A stretch of DNA of 64,000 bases from Prorocentrum cordatum (GCA_963575745.1 CAUYUJ010014320.1:124001-188000), one strand, 5' to 3'. Positions 32,015 to 41,366 are shown, counted from the first letter of the stretch. Translations and numbers: made by a program. The notes: generated from the letters alone by a model not told the origin.

Positions 32015-35000
32015 CTAGGCCTGGATGTTCACCAGGTCGCTCTCCGTGAACTCGCTCCTGGAGGCGATCTCCTTGACAGTAATCACGTTCTCGATGCCGT
32101 TCTTCATTTTGAGTAGTCCTCGATGTCGTATCTCTCCTGATAATAAATAATCCTGCATCTGCGGAAACTGCCCTGGCTTTGTGAGGCTGTCCATGACCAT
32201 GACTTCGGTCGGCCAGTGGTAGAATCTCCGCAGTCGTCCAGATAGTCTGTCCTCTCTGAGACTGAGGATGCTGAGACGCTGTGTCTTGTCAACTGGAATT
32301 CCTTTCATGCCCGTCACGAGCTGGTAGAGGTCGTAGCAGTCGGTGACGATGTCGATCGGGATGATCGAGTGCCCTTCATCCTGCATTAGCATTAGATTCT
32401 TGAGGGCACCTCCGGCAGTCTTCTCTAATGTCGGTCTGGCAATCAACTCGGTGAACCTCAGTGCCGTGAACTGTGCTGCTTGTGAACCCCCGACTGCTGC
32501 CACCGTCTCTGCATGACTTGTCGAATATGATACTCGCTTGGATTTCCTGCTCTGACCTATCAGTGGATGAGCTGCACCAAAGACATTGTCGTATGAGGTC
32601 TTTGATACAATGCCATGACGATTGAACTCAACTTCACGATCTTCCATCAAGAAGAGCCCCTGAGCTTCATGTGCATACGACGTCGTCTTGGTGGCATGAG
32701 CTGCATCATTGATACTTACCAAGCGGAATGGTCCATTCATCTTGCGATAGTACAGACCTGCTCGTTCTCGATTCTTCTTAGCTCTCTCTAGTACACTCTT
32801 CAACTGCTTGAAGTCTCCAATTGTTGGGGCCGTCTGCTTCGTCTGCATCTGTGTCGTGGCCGCGCTCAGATCCCAACGTGTCTGAAGAAGATGAAGTAGT
32901 TGACAGCATAGCGATCTATATTGATGATGCTCACTGGCCGTACATGGTGAGCCGTCATCCTTACTTCGTTCCTTGTCCAAGTGTGGTGCTTCTATCGTGT
33001 CCAGGTAGGCGTCCTGACTCAGAAAGATAGTGCCATCTGGTAGTCGATGATATTCGATGCCAAGATGAGTGAAGGGCATGGTCTTCCTCGTGATCTTGCC
33101 GAACTTCTTCTCCAGTAAATCATGTGCCCAATTCAGCCATGACTGCCTGCCTGTTGGGAAGAGATCATCCACATGTACTGTAGTCGCTAGCGTGAGCTCC
33201 TCCGTCTTGTCGTCGTGCCACACAAAGCAGTTCTCGTCCAGTAGTGCTCGCTTGCCCGCCATCTTGTCCTTGATGTGTAGCGTCAGCGCTGCCTGCCATA
33301 GCAGTGGAGCATCAATGAGTCCAGGGACTGGTTTCACACATTCAAGTACATATAGATGTTGTTGATCATCTGGAATCTTGGCGAACATCTCCGACAGCTG
33401 CCTGAGGTGGCGCCATACGTTCGCTGGGGGAGCTATGTAGACCTCGCGCTTCTCTCGTACATCTAGTCCAAGCTCACGAGATCGTTCGGATAGTTCACTG
33501 AACCTCAAGCCCTGCATGAAGGCTGATGAAATGTCCCAGCTTTCTGTCACAAAGCCTGGTTCACATTGATTTATTGATACCATCATTCTTTGCGATACTC
33601 TTGCTGCCGTCGAAGAGTGTCTGTCCACAGCCCATTTCTGATTGTCTAAGAAACCTCGTCCACAGAGTCTGCAGCGCACGACCCATTTCTCCTTCCACAT
33701 CCATCGTCGGACCCAAGTAGCGTCGATGAAGTTGGCGTTGTTGTACTCGGTCTTCAACTTGGGCCTGAAGCAGTCGTGCTTGACGTAGTTCTTGATCTCA
33801 TTGTGGTCGGATTCTTCTATCTGGGGCCAGAGACTCTCGAACTCGGATTCCTGTATCAACTGCTCGGCTTGGGACGCATATATCTCCACCATCTCGTGAT
33901 CCATCAAGTCCAGGTAGAAACATCGCGAGGGACCGTGACTCTCCAAGCCCTTGAAGATACAGCAGGAATCTGTGCTAGTCCATGGAGACGTTGCAGCATG
34001 ATGATGTGTAGTGATGTCCGGAGGGCTTGGATAGAGCTTATCAGGAAAGTGACTGATCTCATATAGCTTCACCAACTCCTCCGTATGTGTGATGACTGAT
34101 CTATCTGATGTGTGGCCTGCATACCACGTGTACAGTGCGTCTGCGTCCTGCAACGGTATTGGTTCGTCCTCATGATCGCTCGTCACCTCAATCTCGGGAA
34201 CCTCCATCAACTCACCAAGCGCGTCGGCAAGGATGCCAGAGTCATTGACATTCATCGTGCTCTCCTCGCCATGGCTACCTGTTTGAGCCGAGACTGCTTG
34301 TCCATCTTGAACTGGTTGAAATCCTCGATCATGATGAGGATCATCTCCAGGTGCTGGTCCATCTTGAGGTGGTTCAGTAGTTGGTCGCGCTTGTTTCCGC
34401 TGATGTCCAAGGTCGATGATACTGTCGTCCAAATCGGTCTCCTGTCGTGCTCTCGGGTCATGCCGAGTCCTGGTCATGGTGTCGTCATTCTGTTCAGCGA
34501 CTGGCACCAGTTGTCTTGATGTTGATGCGGTCCCGGAATCTGGTCGTCTCGGTGAGTGTGATCGTGATCGTGGAGCTGCTGATGCTGGGTGTCGTGCTCC
34601 TGCTTCTGCTGGAAGTTGTTGAGCGCTGCCTGCATGAATACTGCGTTCAAGAGCTTCAACCTCCTCATGTATCTCCATCAGCTTGCTCATCTCCCGTTCC
34701 AGATTCTCATCATCAATCAGCTGGCTAAGATCTTGCTCGAGTCCGTCATTGAACCCTGCCGGTGAAATCGATGCTGCTCCTGCTGAAGGCTGAAACACTC
34801 CATCTCCGTCATCGTCGCGTCTCTGTGTCATCTGAGTCCGAGCTGCCGCTGCTGCTGCAGTGGTCTTCTGCTTTGCGATCGTCTGAATCACACCGCGTAG
34901 CTTTTCCAGGATCGGCGGAACCGCTTGTTCAGGTGCTGCCAGTTCCTGATGTTGCTCTGCGGGTGATGGAAATACTGGCTGCGCTGGTGTCTGAGTAAGT

Positions 35001-38000
35001 CGTGGTGCTTCTGCAGGTGTCACTGGCGATGCTGGTGTGATCGGAGAGGCAGGAGGCATCGTCTGATCATCCACCTCGATGGGCATTGTGTGCTGCAAGA
35101 TGCTGGGTGGATCATACGGATCGTCGTCAAGAAACGGTATATCACTTAGATCAGGATGCTGGTAGGTGCCCGGGATGTCGTCACCATACCGATGCTTTGA
35201 TACCAATAATAGAAAATGGTACTTGTCCCAGTCGGCGCCTACGAACTTCACCATGTTGATCGGTTGACTCGGATCGATGTCGCTGCTGTAGTAGTCTTCT
35301 CGGTGTTGATCTCGCCAGGCCACGATCACTCCATGTGTGAATTCACTCAGACCCTTTAGCTGTCGTTGTCCTTGACCGTAGATGATGCCGTCCACGCTCG
35401 TCATCCGAAAGATGGTCATACCCACACTCTGTGCCAGCAACCATGTCGGAGAAGGTGTCTGCAGTAGTTCTGGTGGTGTCGGTTGCTCGTTGAAGATCCC
35501 CATGCGATACACGATACCTGGTGGTGTGCCTTCAATGATCTCGAATAACTCCGTGAGCTTCATCGTGCTGCCGCTGCCGAGGTACACTTGATATTTGTCC
35601 CAGGATGTGCCCAGGACGTAGAAGCTCATTCGTCGTGCTCGCATGTGCCTTGTCGGTATCTTGTATGGCTGATTCTGATGAATCACGATGGCCGCCGCCT
35701 TGTCCTTGTCAAGGCTGATGAACTCCGCTGGACCTCGCCAGCCATCTTGATCTTTCCTGGCTGGTGTACGCCAAATATCTATTTGATCATGTGGTTTGAG
35801 CGTCTCGATCCACTTGGCGTCCTGAGCTTGCTGACGTGTATTGTTGGCCTTGGCGATCCTTTCCTCGATGATGGCCTGCAGGATGTTAGACTTTGCCAAG
35901 AGCCTGAGGCGCAAGTGCTGCTCGGTCGGGTCCGGCGTGAGATCCATCGCACTCTGCGTAGCCGTCAGAGTTCCTGCTTCCGGATCGTAGGCGTCCTTAG
36001 GCATGTATCCGAACAACCCTTGAGCTGGAACCGAGCCGCCGTAATTCATAAAGAGATTTGCCACCATCGCTGATTCCTCCACTATGTCCTCGTCGCTGAT
36101 GTCGGTCAGGCCTTGCTTGATCACGTCGCGCTTCGTCTTGAGAGCAGTCAGCTTCAAGGTCTGAATCGCTCGCTCTGCCAGGCCTGTGGTGGTGTGTCCG
36201 TCAGCTCCACCGAATATCAGCCGTAGATTGTATCTGTCTGCCACCAGCGCCACGTTGTCATTTGTCATACCGCCTTCTTGATCCATTACCAAGTTGTCCA
36301 TCGGTCCGAAATACCGAATCCAGTGACCAAGCATTGCCCGTAGAACGTCCTTGCCCTGCTTGGTAGCTAAATGGCATGCGATGCGGTACCTGATGCATTC
36401 GTCGATCATCATCAACCAAGTCTTCTCGAATACGAAGAACAGATCTGCTTGGACGCGCTCATTGAAACGAACTGCGATGGTCATCTTGATACTCGGCTTG
36501 TTCATAGCTCGCTGTCGCTGCAAGCAGGTTTCGCAGTGCTCGGCCAGACCTTTGCATAGCTCTCGAATAGGTGCAGGTAGTCCAAGAGCTCGAATCATCC
36601 TCTCGATCTCAAAGTCTGGAGGGTGAAAGAACTTGTAGTGAAGGCCCATGAGCAGCTTGATGCGTTCTTCGTCCGAGGCAGCCTGGGTCAACTTCTGAGC
36701 TAACTTGCCCAGGTCGAAGGAAGGTTTGATGATCGTGACCTTTGATGCCGTTGTCGTCGGTCGTGATGCCACTGGTATTGGAGGCGGTGGAATAGGATCT
36801 GCTGCTGGTGGTTCTGCTGCTGCTGCTGCTGGTGCTGGTGCTGGTGCTTGCTCGTCTGCTGGAGCTGGTGCTGGAGGAGGTGCTGGCTCTACAACCTGTG
36901 CTGCTGCTGCCTGAGGTGCTGCTGCAGCGGGAGCTGCTCCTGGTCCAGGAACCGGCTTGAATCTGCAACCATCCTCTCGTGTGTGTGGTACCCCAGAACC
37001 TGCACCATGCTGACAACGTTTGCATTTCCAGTAAGCCTGTGTCCGGCAGGAGTGCATGTGCTTGACCATGTCCTTGACCAATGATCGGCACAGTCCAACT
37101 GGATAAACTGCTGCAAGAGCCGTTCGCTTGCGACCTTTGTCGTCGGTGCCTTGCAGCTCTGCGTGTGGTGTTGTGCATTTGCAGGATCTGGATGTGCTTC
37201 GCAGCCGCGTCGTACTTCGGAAGAAGGTCCTCTTGCGAATCGGCAACTCCAGATCCACACTCCAAGCTCCATGCGCGCACTGGTCAGTAATGTTGTCATG
37301 CATCTCGCGCATCAGGATGTCTGGGATCAAACGAAGATCAGACTGCTTCCAGATAGCTGATCGAGATGGGTTCTCCATGATAAGCTGACTTCCTCTGCGC
37401 TCCAGTGCGGGCGCATATGTCTGAGCTGTCCATGTCAATATCGGTCGTTCGTAGTCTCGCCTGCTTTCCAACTCAACAGGCTCCGCGTTGTTATTTGATT
37501 GAGACCAGGGTCGACAGTAGAACTCCATTAGCGAAAATAATGGCACAAAAGCTTCGTGTAGTTCAAGTAGCAGCTGCTGATGATCTGGTCGATGTAGATC
37601 CCAGCCATAGCGATAGTCGATAGGTGGTAAAGTTATCAGGTGATTCCGATAGGCTGCACAAGAAACTCCAGAGGTACCTGAAAAGACTTCCACCATCAGA
37701 CTCGTCTTGTGAGCTACTGAACGCATATGCTGAATGAAGTCTCGAACGTGTTCTGGTCGAATCATTGGTAACCGAGATGTCGTGTAAAACTTCTCGTCCA
37801 TGAACTCGTACTCTCGAGCCATTCGATGACAATCTGCATGCTCGAAGTTACTTGGCCATTCATTTTGAGAGTATCTGTTGCTGCCGAACTGTCTCCATAC
37901 ATCATAGAACTCTGTGGCGTCCTTGTTCTGATAAGATCCATACGTCTGTCTCGATGGCGGTGTCGTTGAAGGTGCTGCCAGTTTACTTATCTCACTCTGA

Positions 38001-38539
38001 TTCTGCGCTTCGGGGCATTGTGGTTGACTGGCCGTGTGTAGCTGAACCTTGGGCTTCCGGCGATGATCAAATGCTGAGAACAGCTTAGATATCCTTTCCT
38101 CGATCAGGCCGACCATCTCCTCTACCACTTGCTCTGACTGAGGCTTGAACACGTCGATCGGTAGAAGATATTGCCCAGAATCTGTCAGCAATACTCGAGC
38201 CATCGTAGAGACTTTATCGTCAGGTACGAACGCCAGGATGCCATCACCATTGCGACACATGTTCTCGAACAGGATGCACTTTTGCTTGATCATGGTGCTG
38301 TTGGGCAGGAGGCCCGGGCACCTTGCGCCAGGACCGCCTATCATGTCCGCCTGGTAGGTGGCGCCCTTCGCCATGCCTTCGACCCAGATCGGTCCGAGAA
38401 ACTCGCCACATGAGGGGTCTGCTTGACCGTTGATACCCGTGAAGGTCGCATGAGAAGACCTGATGTTGTAGGAGATGCCTTCAGGCTGATACAAGTCCGA
38501 CAGCCGAGCCGAGTAGGCCTTCAGGCGCTCCTGGGTCAA
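32015..38539 (-). CDS. pol: Copia pol polyprotein (integrase, reverse transcriptase, RNase H)
   Basis: An open frame of 2,174 codons, numbered here from the TTG at 38539 just after a TGA; it has no ATG of its own at that point and probably depends on a frameshift from gag. Residues 1-145: rest of the aspartic protease region. 280-490: methyltransferase-like domain (VEVFSG at 283, C342 in YCRPWS, E389-N390-P391). 530-595: Pro/Ala linker. 634-672: integrase zinc-binding part (HYKFFH, CETC). 690-810: integrase core with D699, D753 and E789, exactly 35 residues between the last two. 1150-1440: low-complexity linker. 1600-1860: RVT_2 reverse transcriptase with D1669 (WDISSAF) and D1791-D1792 (HVDDLF). 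1940-2120: RNase H with D1945, E2011 and D2067. All catalytic acids are present, so the enzymes look competent. Confidence 0.93.
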   Translation of the reverse strand: MTQERLKAYSARLSDLYQPEGISYNIRSSHATFTGINGQADPSCGEFLGPIWVEGMAKGATYQADMIGGPGARCPGLLPNSTMIKQKCILFENMCRNGDGILAFVPDDKVSTMARVLLTDSGQYLLPIDVFKPQSEQVVEEMVGLIEERISKLFSAFDHRRKPKVQLHTASQPQCPEAQNQSEISKLAAPSTTPPSRQTYGSYQNKDATEFYDVWRQFGSNRYSQNEWPSNFEHADCHRMAREYEFMDEKFYTTSRLPMIRPEHVRDFIQHMRSVAHKTSLMVEVFSGTSGVSCAAYRNHLITLPPIDYRYGWDLHRPDHQQLLLELHEAFVPLFSLMEFYCRPWSQSNNNAEPVELESRRDYERPILTWTAQTYAPALERRGSQLIMENPSRSAIWKQSDLRLIPDILMREMHDNITDQCAHGAWSVDLELPIRKRTFFRSTTRLRSTSRSCKCTTPHAELQGTDDKGRKRTALAAVYPVGLCRSLVKDMVKHMHSCRTQAYWKCKRCQHGAGSGVPHTREDGCRFKPVPGPGAAPAAAAPQAAAAQVVEPAPPPAPAPADEQAPAPAPAAAAAEPPAADPIPPPPIPVASRPTTTASKVTIIKPSFDLGKLAQKLTQAASDEERIKLLMGLHYKFFHPPDFEIERMIRALGLPAPIRELCKGLAEHCETCLQRQRAMNKPSIKMTIAVRFNERVQADLFFVFEKTWLMMIDECIRYRIACHLATKQGKDVLRAMLGHWIRYFGPMDNLVMDQEGGMTNDNVALVADRYNLRLIFGGADGHTTTGLAERAIQTLKLTALKTKRDVIKQGLTDISDEDIVEESAMVANLFMNYGGSVPAQGLFGYMPKDAYDPEAGTLTATQSAMDLTPDPTEQHLRLRLLAKSNILQAIIEERIAKANNTRQQAQDAKWIETLKPHDQIDIWRTPARKDQDGWRGPAEFISLDKDKAAAIVIHQNQPYKIPTRHMRARRMSFYVLGTSWDKYQVYLGSGSTMKLTELFEIIEGTPPGIVYRMGIFNEQPTPPELLQTPSPTWLLAQSVGMTIFRMTSVDGIIYGQGQRQLKGLSEFTHGVIVAWRDQHREDYYSSDIDPSQPINMVKFVGADWDKYHFLLLVSKHRYGDDIPGTYQHPDLSDIPFLDDDPYDPPSILQHTMPIEVDDQTMPPASPITPASPVTPAEAPRLTQTPAQPVFPSPAEQHQELAAPEQAVPPILEKLRGVIQTIAKQKTTAAAAAARTQMTQRRDDDGDGVFQPSAGAASISPAGFNDGLEQDLSQLIDDENLEREMSKLMEIHEEVEALERSIHAGSAQQLPAEAGARHPASAAPRSRSHSPRRPDSGTASTSRQLVPVAEQNDDTMTRTRHDPRARQETDLDDSIIDLGHQRKQARPTTEPPQDGPAPGDDPHHDRGFQPVQDGQAVSAQTGSHGEESTMNVNDSGILADALGELMEVPEIEVTSDHEDEPIPLQDADALYTWYAGHTSDRSVITHTEELVKLYEISHFPDKLYPSPPDITTHHHAATSPWTSTDSCCIFKGLESHGPSRCFYLDLMDHEMVEIYASQAEQLIQESEFESLWPQIEESDHNEIKNYVKHDCFRPKLKTEYNNANFIDATWVRRWMWKEKWVVRCRLCGRGFLDNQKWAVDRHSSTAARVSQRMMVSINQCEPGFVTESWDISSAFMQGLRFSELSERSRELGLDVREKREVYIAPPANVWRHLRQLSEMFAKIPDDQQHLYVLECVKPVPGLIDAPLLWQAALTLHIKDKMAGKRALLDENCFVWHDDKTEELTLATTVHVDDLFPTGRQSWLNWAHDLLEKKFGKITRKTMPFTHLGIEYHRLPDGTIFLSQDAYLDTIEAPHLDKERSKDDGSPCTASEHHQYRSLCCQLLHLLQTRWDLSAATTQMQTKQTAPTIGDFKQLKSVLERAKKNRERAGLYYRKMNGPFRLVSINDAAHATKTTSYAHEAQGLFLMEDREVEFNRHGIVSKTSYDNVFGAAHPLIGQSRKSKRVSYSTSHAETVAAVGGSQAAQFTALRFTELIARPTLEKTAGGALKNLMLMQDEGHSIIPIDIVTDCYDLYQLVTGMKGIPVDKTQRLSILSLREDRLSGRLRRFYHWPTEVMVMDSLTKPGQFPQMQDYLLSGEIRHRGLLKMKNGIENVITVKEIASRSEFTESDLVNIQA
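37070..37702 (-). other. Methyltransferase-like domain inside copia pol (residues ~280-490)
   Basis: Between protease and integrase, pol has LMVEVFSGTSGVSCAAY, like motif I (F-x-G) of cytosine-5 DNA methyltransferases. About 30 residues on is YGWDLHRP, placed like the acidic SAM-ribose contact. Then come EFYCRPWSQ, whose Cys342 sits where the PC catalytic motif is expected, and LIMENPSRSAIW, like the ENV/ENP motif. The tail CKCTTPHAELQG...RTALAAVYPVGLC is Cys/His-containing and may bind metal. DNA methyltransferases captured by dinoflagellate retrotransposons have been reported. Here the Pro before Cys is Tyr and no clear QxRxR motif is seen, so activity is doubtful. The identification is by motif spacing only. 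Confidence 0.55.
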
Positions 38540-38545
38540 CGATCA
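38481..38545 (-). other. gag-pol overlap with +1 frame change in the protease
   Basis: Gag reads to a TGA at 38483-38481. Pol opens after a TGA at about 38545-38543 in the frame one base forward. Homology expectation (DPGA..GLLGS followed by LSDLYQPEGISY) puts the switch close to the GGC-TCG codons about 40 bases into the overlap. Programmed +1 shifting is known from Ty1, but the Ty1 heptamer CTTAGGC is absent. A CTT-G context lies a few codons further on. A simple one-base deletion is equally compatible. Confidence 0.6.
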
Positions 38546-40496
38546 ATCCATGTCGAGGCTTGCCTTTCACTGTATGCAGTATCGCGTAGGGGTCATCGTT
38601 GCCGTTCTTACCTTCCAAGAATGAGCTGCGTCGCTGATCATCATATGTCGGCCTCTGCGGACAACCAAGCAATTGAAGTGATTGATCTGCTTTTGCAGGC
38701 AATGTCTGCTGACAACCAGATATCCTAGATGATTGAGTAGATTCGTTCATCGTGTCATTGTCATCTGAAGAGTTCCTCTGGTCATTCCTGTCAGTGCCAC
38801 CTGCGATGCTCACCTGGTTCTTCATGACCACCAAAGCGTACTGCTTAGATAACTTCTGGGCCAGCGTCAAAGCTGGAGCCTCGCTTGCCGATGATGATGC
38901 CGTCGTGTCACGAAGCACCGATCTCAGAGGCGTCCGGCTGATTCGATCATCTGGAAAAGGAGAGGCTGAACCCAGTATGGGTGGTCGAACCGGTCGCTGC
39001 CGTTCTGGTGTTGGTGCCTGCGTGTACCAGTCAGAGGGCTCGTCCGCGTCGATCTGATACGAGTCACCTTCTGGTACTGCACACTCGGAACCGGTAGCCA
39101 TGTGATATCGCTCCACAGGTATTGTGCTTGCCGTCGAGGTAGTCGGAGTAGCAGCGTTGATCCAAGAGCCAGGCGGCCTTGTTGTCATCTGTGGTGTCGC
39201 CGAACTCGATCCTGTGGATGCTTGTGCTGCAGTCGGGTCCGAAGTAGAGAGACCCACAACGTTTGCATAGTGACGGCTGCGTCCGCCTTTACCTTTGCCT
39301 TTCGTCGAGGTCGAGCTCTGCTGCTGCTGCTGCGGCTGCTGCTGTTGCTGTCGATCCTTGGCGGGGCAGTGCGCTCGATCATGCCATTTACTTCCACATA
39401 TATCGCATCCGTCGTGTCGCTGACCTGCACCGCTCATGCGATCGTTGCCGTTGCCGCTGTGACCTTTGCCTTTGCCACGTCCTTTGCCTTTCATGGGAAA
39501 GCGCCGTCTAAATCCACCTCGTCCTCGACCTTTGCCTTTGCTCTTGCCACGCTTGCCTTTGCCACTTCCTTTGCCACCGTAGTAGGTGTCGTTGTCGTCT
39601 TGCTCTGCCTCGTAGTACTCCGTCATCTCGCCGCTGTCATCGTACTTGGCCCAGATGTCGTCGTATTCCTGGAAGTACCATTCACCATCTGCCGTAGCCG
39701 TCCAGCCGAAATCCTGGTCATAGCCCCATTCGTATTGCTCGTCGTTGTAGGCCTCATACCAGGTCTCCACCATGTCGTCTGGATCGGCTCCGTCTCCCTG
39801 TTCACCATACCAGGCCCATTCGTTGTGTTGACCAACCTGGTCCTGTTTGCCGAGCCTCATCATCAGGCCCTGCAATACTCGATATTGGGATAAATCACCT
39901 GCCACGTGTAACTTCAAATCTTCGAGCCTCTTATCCGATAATCCACTGTTCTTCAGCAAGAAGTGACTGCGGCCTGTGTCATTCATCACTAAGCCGCCTT
40001 CCTCGCATGCATCTTCGAATGCCAGCTCAAATGATGAGATCCATGTCGGGATATCCTGATGATGTCCTCTCCGGCAATCGAAGAATAAGTCCAAGACAAT
40101 GCCAACTCGATCCTGATCATGTAATTCATATATTGCCTTCTGCTGATTCAGAAAGTGCTTGATGCCTGGTTGATCTTCTTGCTGATGGGGCGGATTGGCC
40201 AACTGTGCCGGCAGAGCGATAGCTTCATCTCCTCGATACTGAACTCCGTCTCGTACGTGAGTGAACGACATGGCTGCGGTGAAGGGTGCCCCCTGAAGTC
40301 GTGAGACTATCAGCGGGCCGATCCGTTCATATTGACTCTCCTCGGTGATCCTCCACCACAGCTTCAGCTTCTGCATATATCGTCGGAACGTGTAACCTCT
40401 GATGTGCGGGCGCCAGCCCGGTGGGACGAACTTCGTGAACTCCTCGAGCTGAAGCGTGCCTTGCTGTCTGTCGCCGCCTTGCTGCTGGTGCGCCAT
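38481..40496 (-). CDS. gag: Copia gag with zinc knuckle and protease N-terminus
   Basis: Start chosen at the ATG 40496 (MAHQQQGGDRQ). The frame is open back to the primer-binding site, but that sequence is Thr/Ser-rich and has no ATG. About 671 codons. An N-terminal capsid-like region (LEEFTKFVPPGWRPHIRGYTF to about MMRLGKQ) is followed by an acidic Tyr/Trp-rich stretch, a basic Gly/Lys region (GKGSGKGKRGKSKGKGRGRGG), and a CCHC knuckle CDICGSKWHDRAHC (C-x2-C-x4-H-x4-C) that should bind element RNA. It ends in the protease active-site segment LIVDPGAPEGLLGS, with Pro where retropepsins usually have Ser or Thr, then stops at 38481 after 7 residues. Pol overlaps by 59 bp in the +1 frame. Confidence 0.9.
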   Translation of the reverse strand: MAHQQQGGDRQQGTLQLEEFTKFVPPGWRPHIRGYTFRRYMQKLKLWWRITEESQYERIGPLIVSRLQGAPFTAAMSFTHVRDGVQYRGDEAIALPAQLANPPHQQEDQPGIKHFLNQQKAIYELHDQDRVGIVLDLFFDCRRGHHQDIPTWISSFELAFEDACEEGGLVMNDTGRSHFLLKNSGLSDKRLEDLKLHVAGDLSQYRVLQGLMMRLGKQDQVGQHNEWAWYGEQGDGADPDDMVETWYEAYNDEQYEWGYDQDFGWTATADGEWYFQEYDDIWAKYDDSGEMTEYYEAEQDDNDTYYGGKGSGKGKRGKSKGKGRGRGGFRRRFPMKGKGRGKGKGHSGNGNDRMSGAGQRHDGCDICGSKWHDRAHCPAKDRQQQQQPQQQQQSSTSTKGKGKGGRSRHYANVVGLSTSDPTAAQASTGSSSATPQMTTRPPGSWINAATPTTSTASTIPVERYHMATGSECAVPEGDSYQIDADEPSDWYTQAPTPERQRPVRPPILGSASPFPDDRISRTPLRSVLRDTTASSSASEAPALTLAQKLSKQYALVVMKNQVSIAGGTDRNDQRNSSDDNDTMNESTQSSRISGCQQTLPAKADQSLQLLGCPQRPTYDDQRRSSFLEGKNGNDDPYAILHTVKGKPRHGLIVDPGAPEGLLGSAVGLVSA

Positions 40497-40802
40497 GTCG
40501 GCGCCACAAAAAACAAAGTACAAGTAGTAGAAAACAGTGCCGTAGATCAGGCGTGTCCGCCTGAGCCTCCTCGATGTGCTGGTGGTACTTCGCGTGCCCG
40601 CGGTACCTGATGCACTCTTGGAGGAAGTCGTCGTCGTGGTACCCCGCGTACACGCGGGACTTCGCGCACTGGTCGTCCAGCGCGCACTAGTACTTGCAGT
40701 AGTCGTATCTGCCTGCGGAGGCGCGGGCACGCGCGGCGCTGGCCGCGCGGAGGGCCGGCCGACCGGAGGGTGGCCCGCGGAGCTTGATAGCTCCGCTACC
40801 AA
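40497..40802 (-). promoter_or_regulatory. Copia leader with primer-binding site (40790-40801)
   Basis: One base after the 5' LTR the minus strand reads TGGTAGCGGAGC, complementary to the 3' end of an initiator methionine tRNA ending GCTCCGCTACCA. The usual copia primer-binding site starts TGGTA and animal iMet would give TGGTAGCAGAG, one base different. The ~290 bases to the gag ATG are the leader, where a packaging signal would lie. Confidence 0.7.
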
Positions 40803-40950
40803 AGCGGGTTTTTCTCGCCTTGAGCCACAGTATGTTTACGATTCCGTGGCTATAAAAAGTAGCAGCTAGGGCACTCTGCCCTATCCGGCGGTGGCGACGT
40901 AGGAAGCCTCAAAAGATGTCTGAAGTCGTACCAGGGGCCTACTATTCTCA
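40803..40950 (-). repeat. 5' LTR of the copia element (148 bp)
   Basis: Partner of 31826-31973, differing by two transitions. A T-rich TTTTTATA tract (about 40851-40858) fits a dinoflagellate TTTT-type core promoter. TGGCTCAAG (40827-40819 on the minus strand) equals the last nine bases of the dinoflagellate spliced leader. Confidence 0.92.
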
Positions 40951-41366
40951 CTCCTTCTCCTCCTCCTCCTCCTCCTCCTCCTCCTTCTCCTCCTCCTCCT
41001 CCTCCTCCTCCTCCTCCTCCTCCTCCTCCTCCTCCTCCTCTCTTCCCCCTCCTCCTCTCCTCCTCCTCCTCCTCCTCTCCTCCTCCTCCTCCTCCTCGCC
41101 CCTCCTCCTCCCCCTCCTCCCCCTCCTCCCTCCTCCTCCTCCTCCTCCTCCTCCTCCTCCTCCTCCTCCTCCTCCTCCTCCTCCTCCTCCTCCTCCTCCT
41201 CCTCCCTCCTCCCCTCCTCCTCCTCCTCCTCCTCCTCCTCCTCCTCCTTCCTCCTCTCCTCCTCTTCCTCTTCCTCTTCCTCCCTCCTCCTCCTCCTCCT
41301 CCTCCTCCCACCTCCTCCTCCTCCTCCTCCTCCTCCTCCTCCTCCTCCTCCTCCTCCTCCTCCTCC
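40951..41366. repeat. CTC trinucleotide array, right part
   Basis: Resumes the array broken at 31825. Before insertion it would have been about 950 bp. Confidence 0.95.

Larger units (their letters stand above)
31826..40950 (-). mobile_element. Near-intact Ty1/copia LTR retrotransposon (9.1 kb)
   Basis: Order on the minus strand: 5' LTR (40950-40803), primer-binding site, gag with zinc knuckle and protease start, pol with protease remainder, a methyltransferase-like domain, integrase, RT and RNase H, then 3' LTR (31973-31826). Integrase before RT defines the copia superfamily. The LTRs differ at 2 of 148 positions and pol is open for 2,174 codons, so insertion is recent. The flanks share CTCCTTC (31819-31825 and 40951-40957), a possible target duplication of 5-7 bp, though low complexity weakens this. 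The one apparent lesion is the gag-pol frame change at about 38481-38545. Confidence 0.95.
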
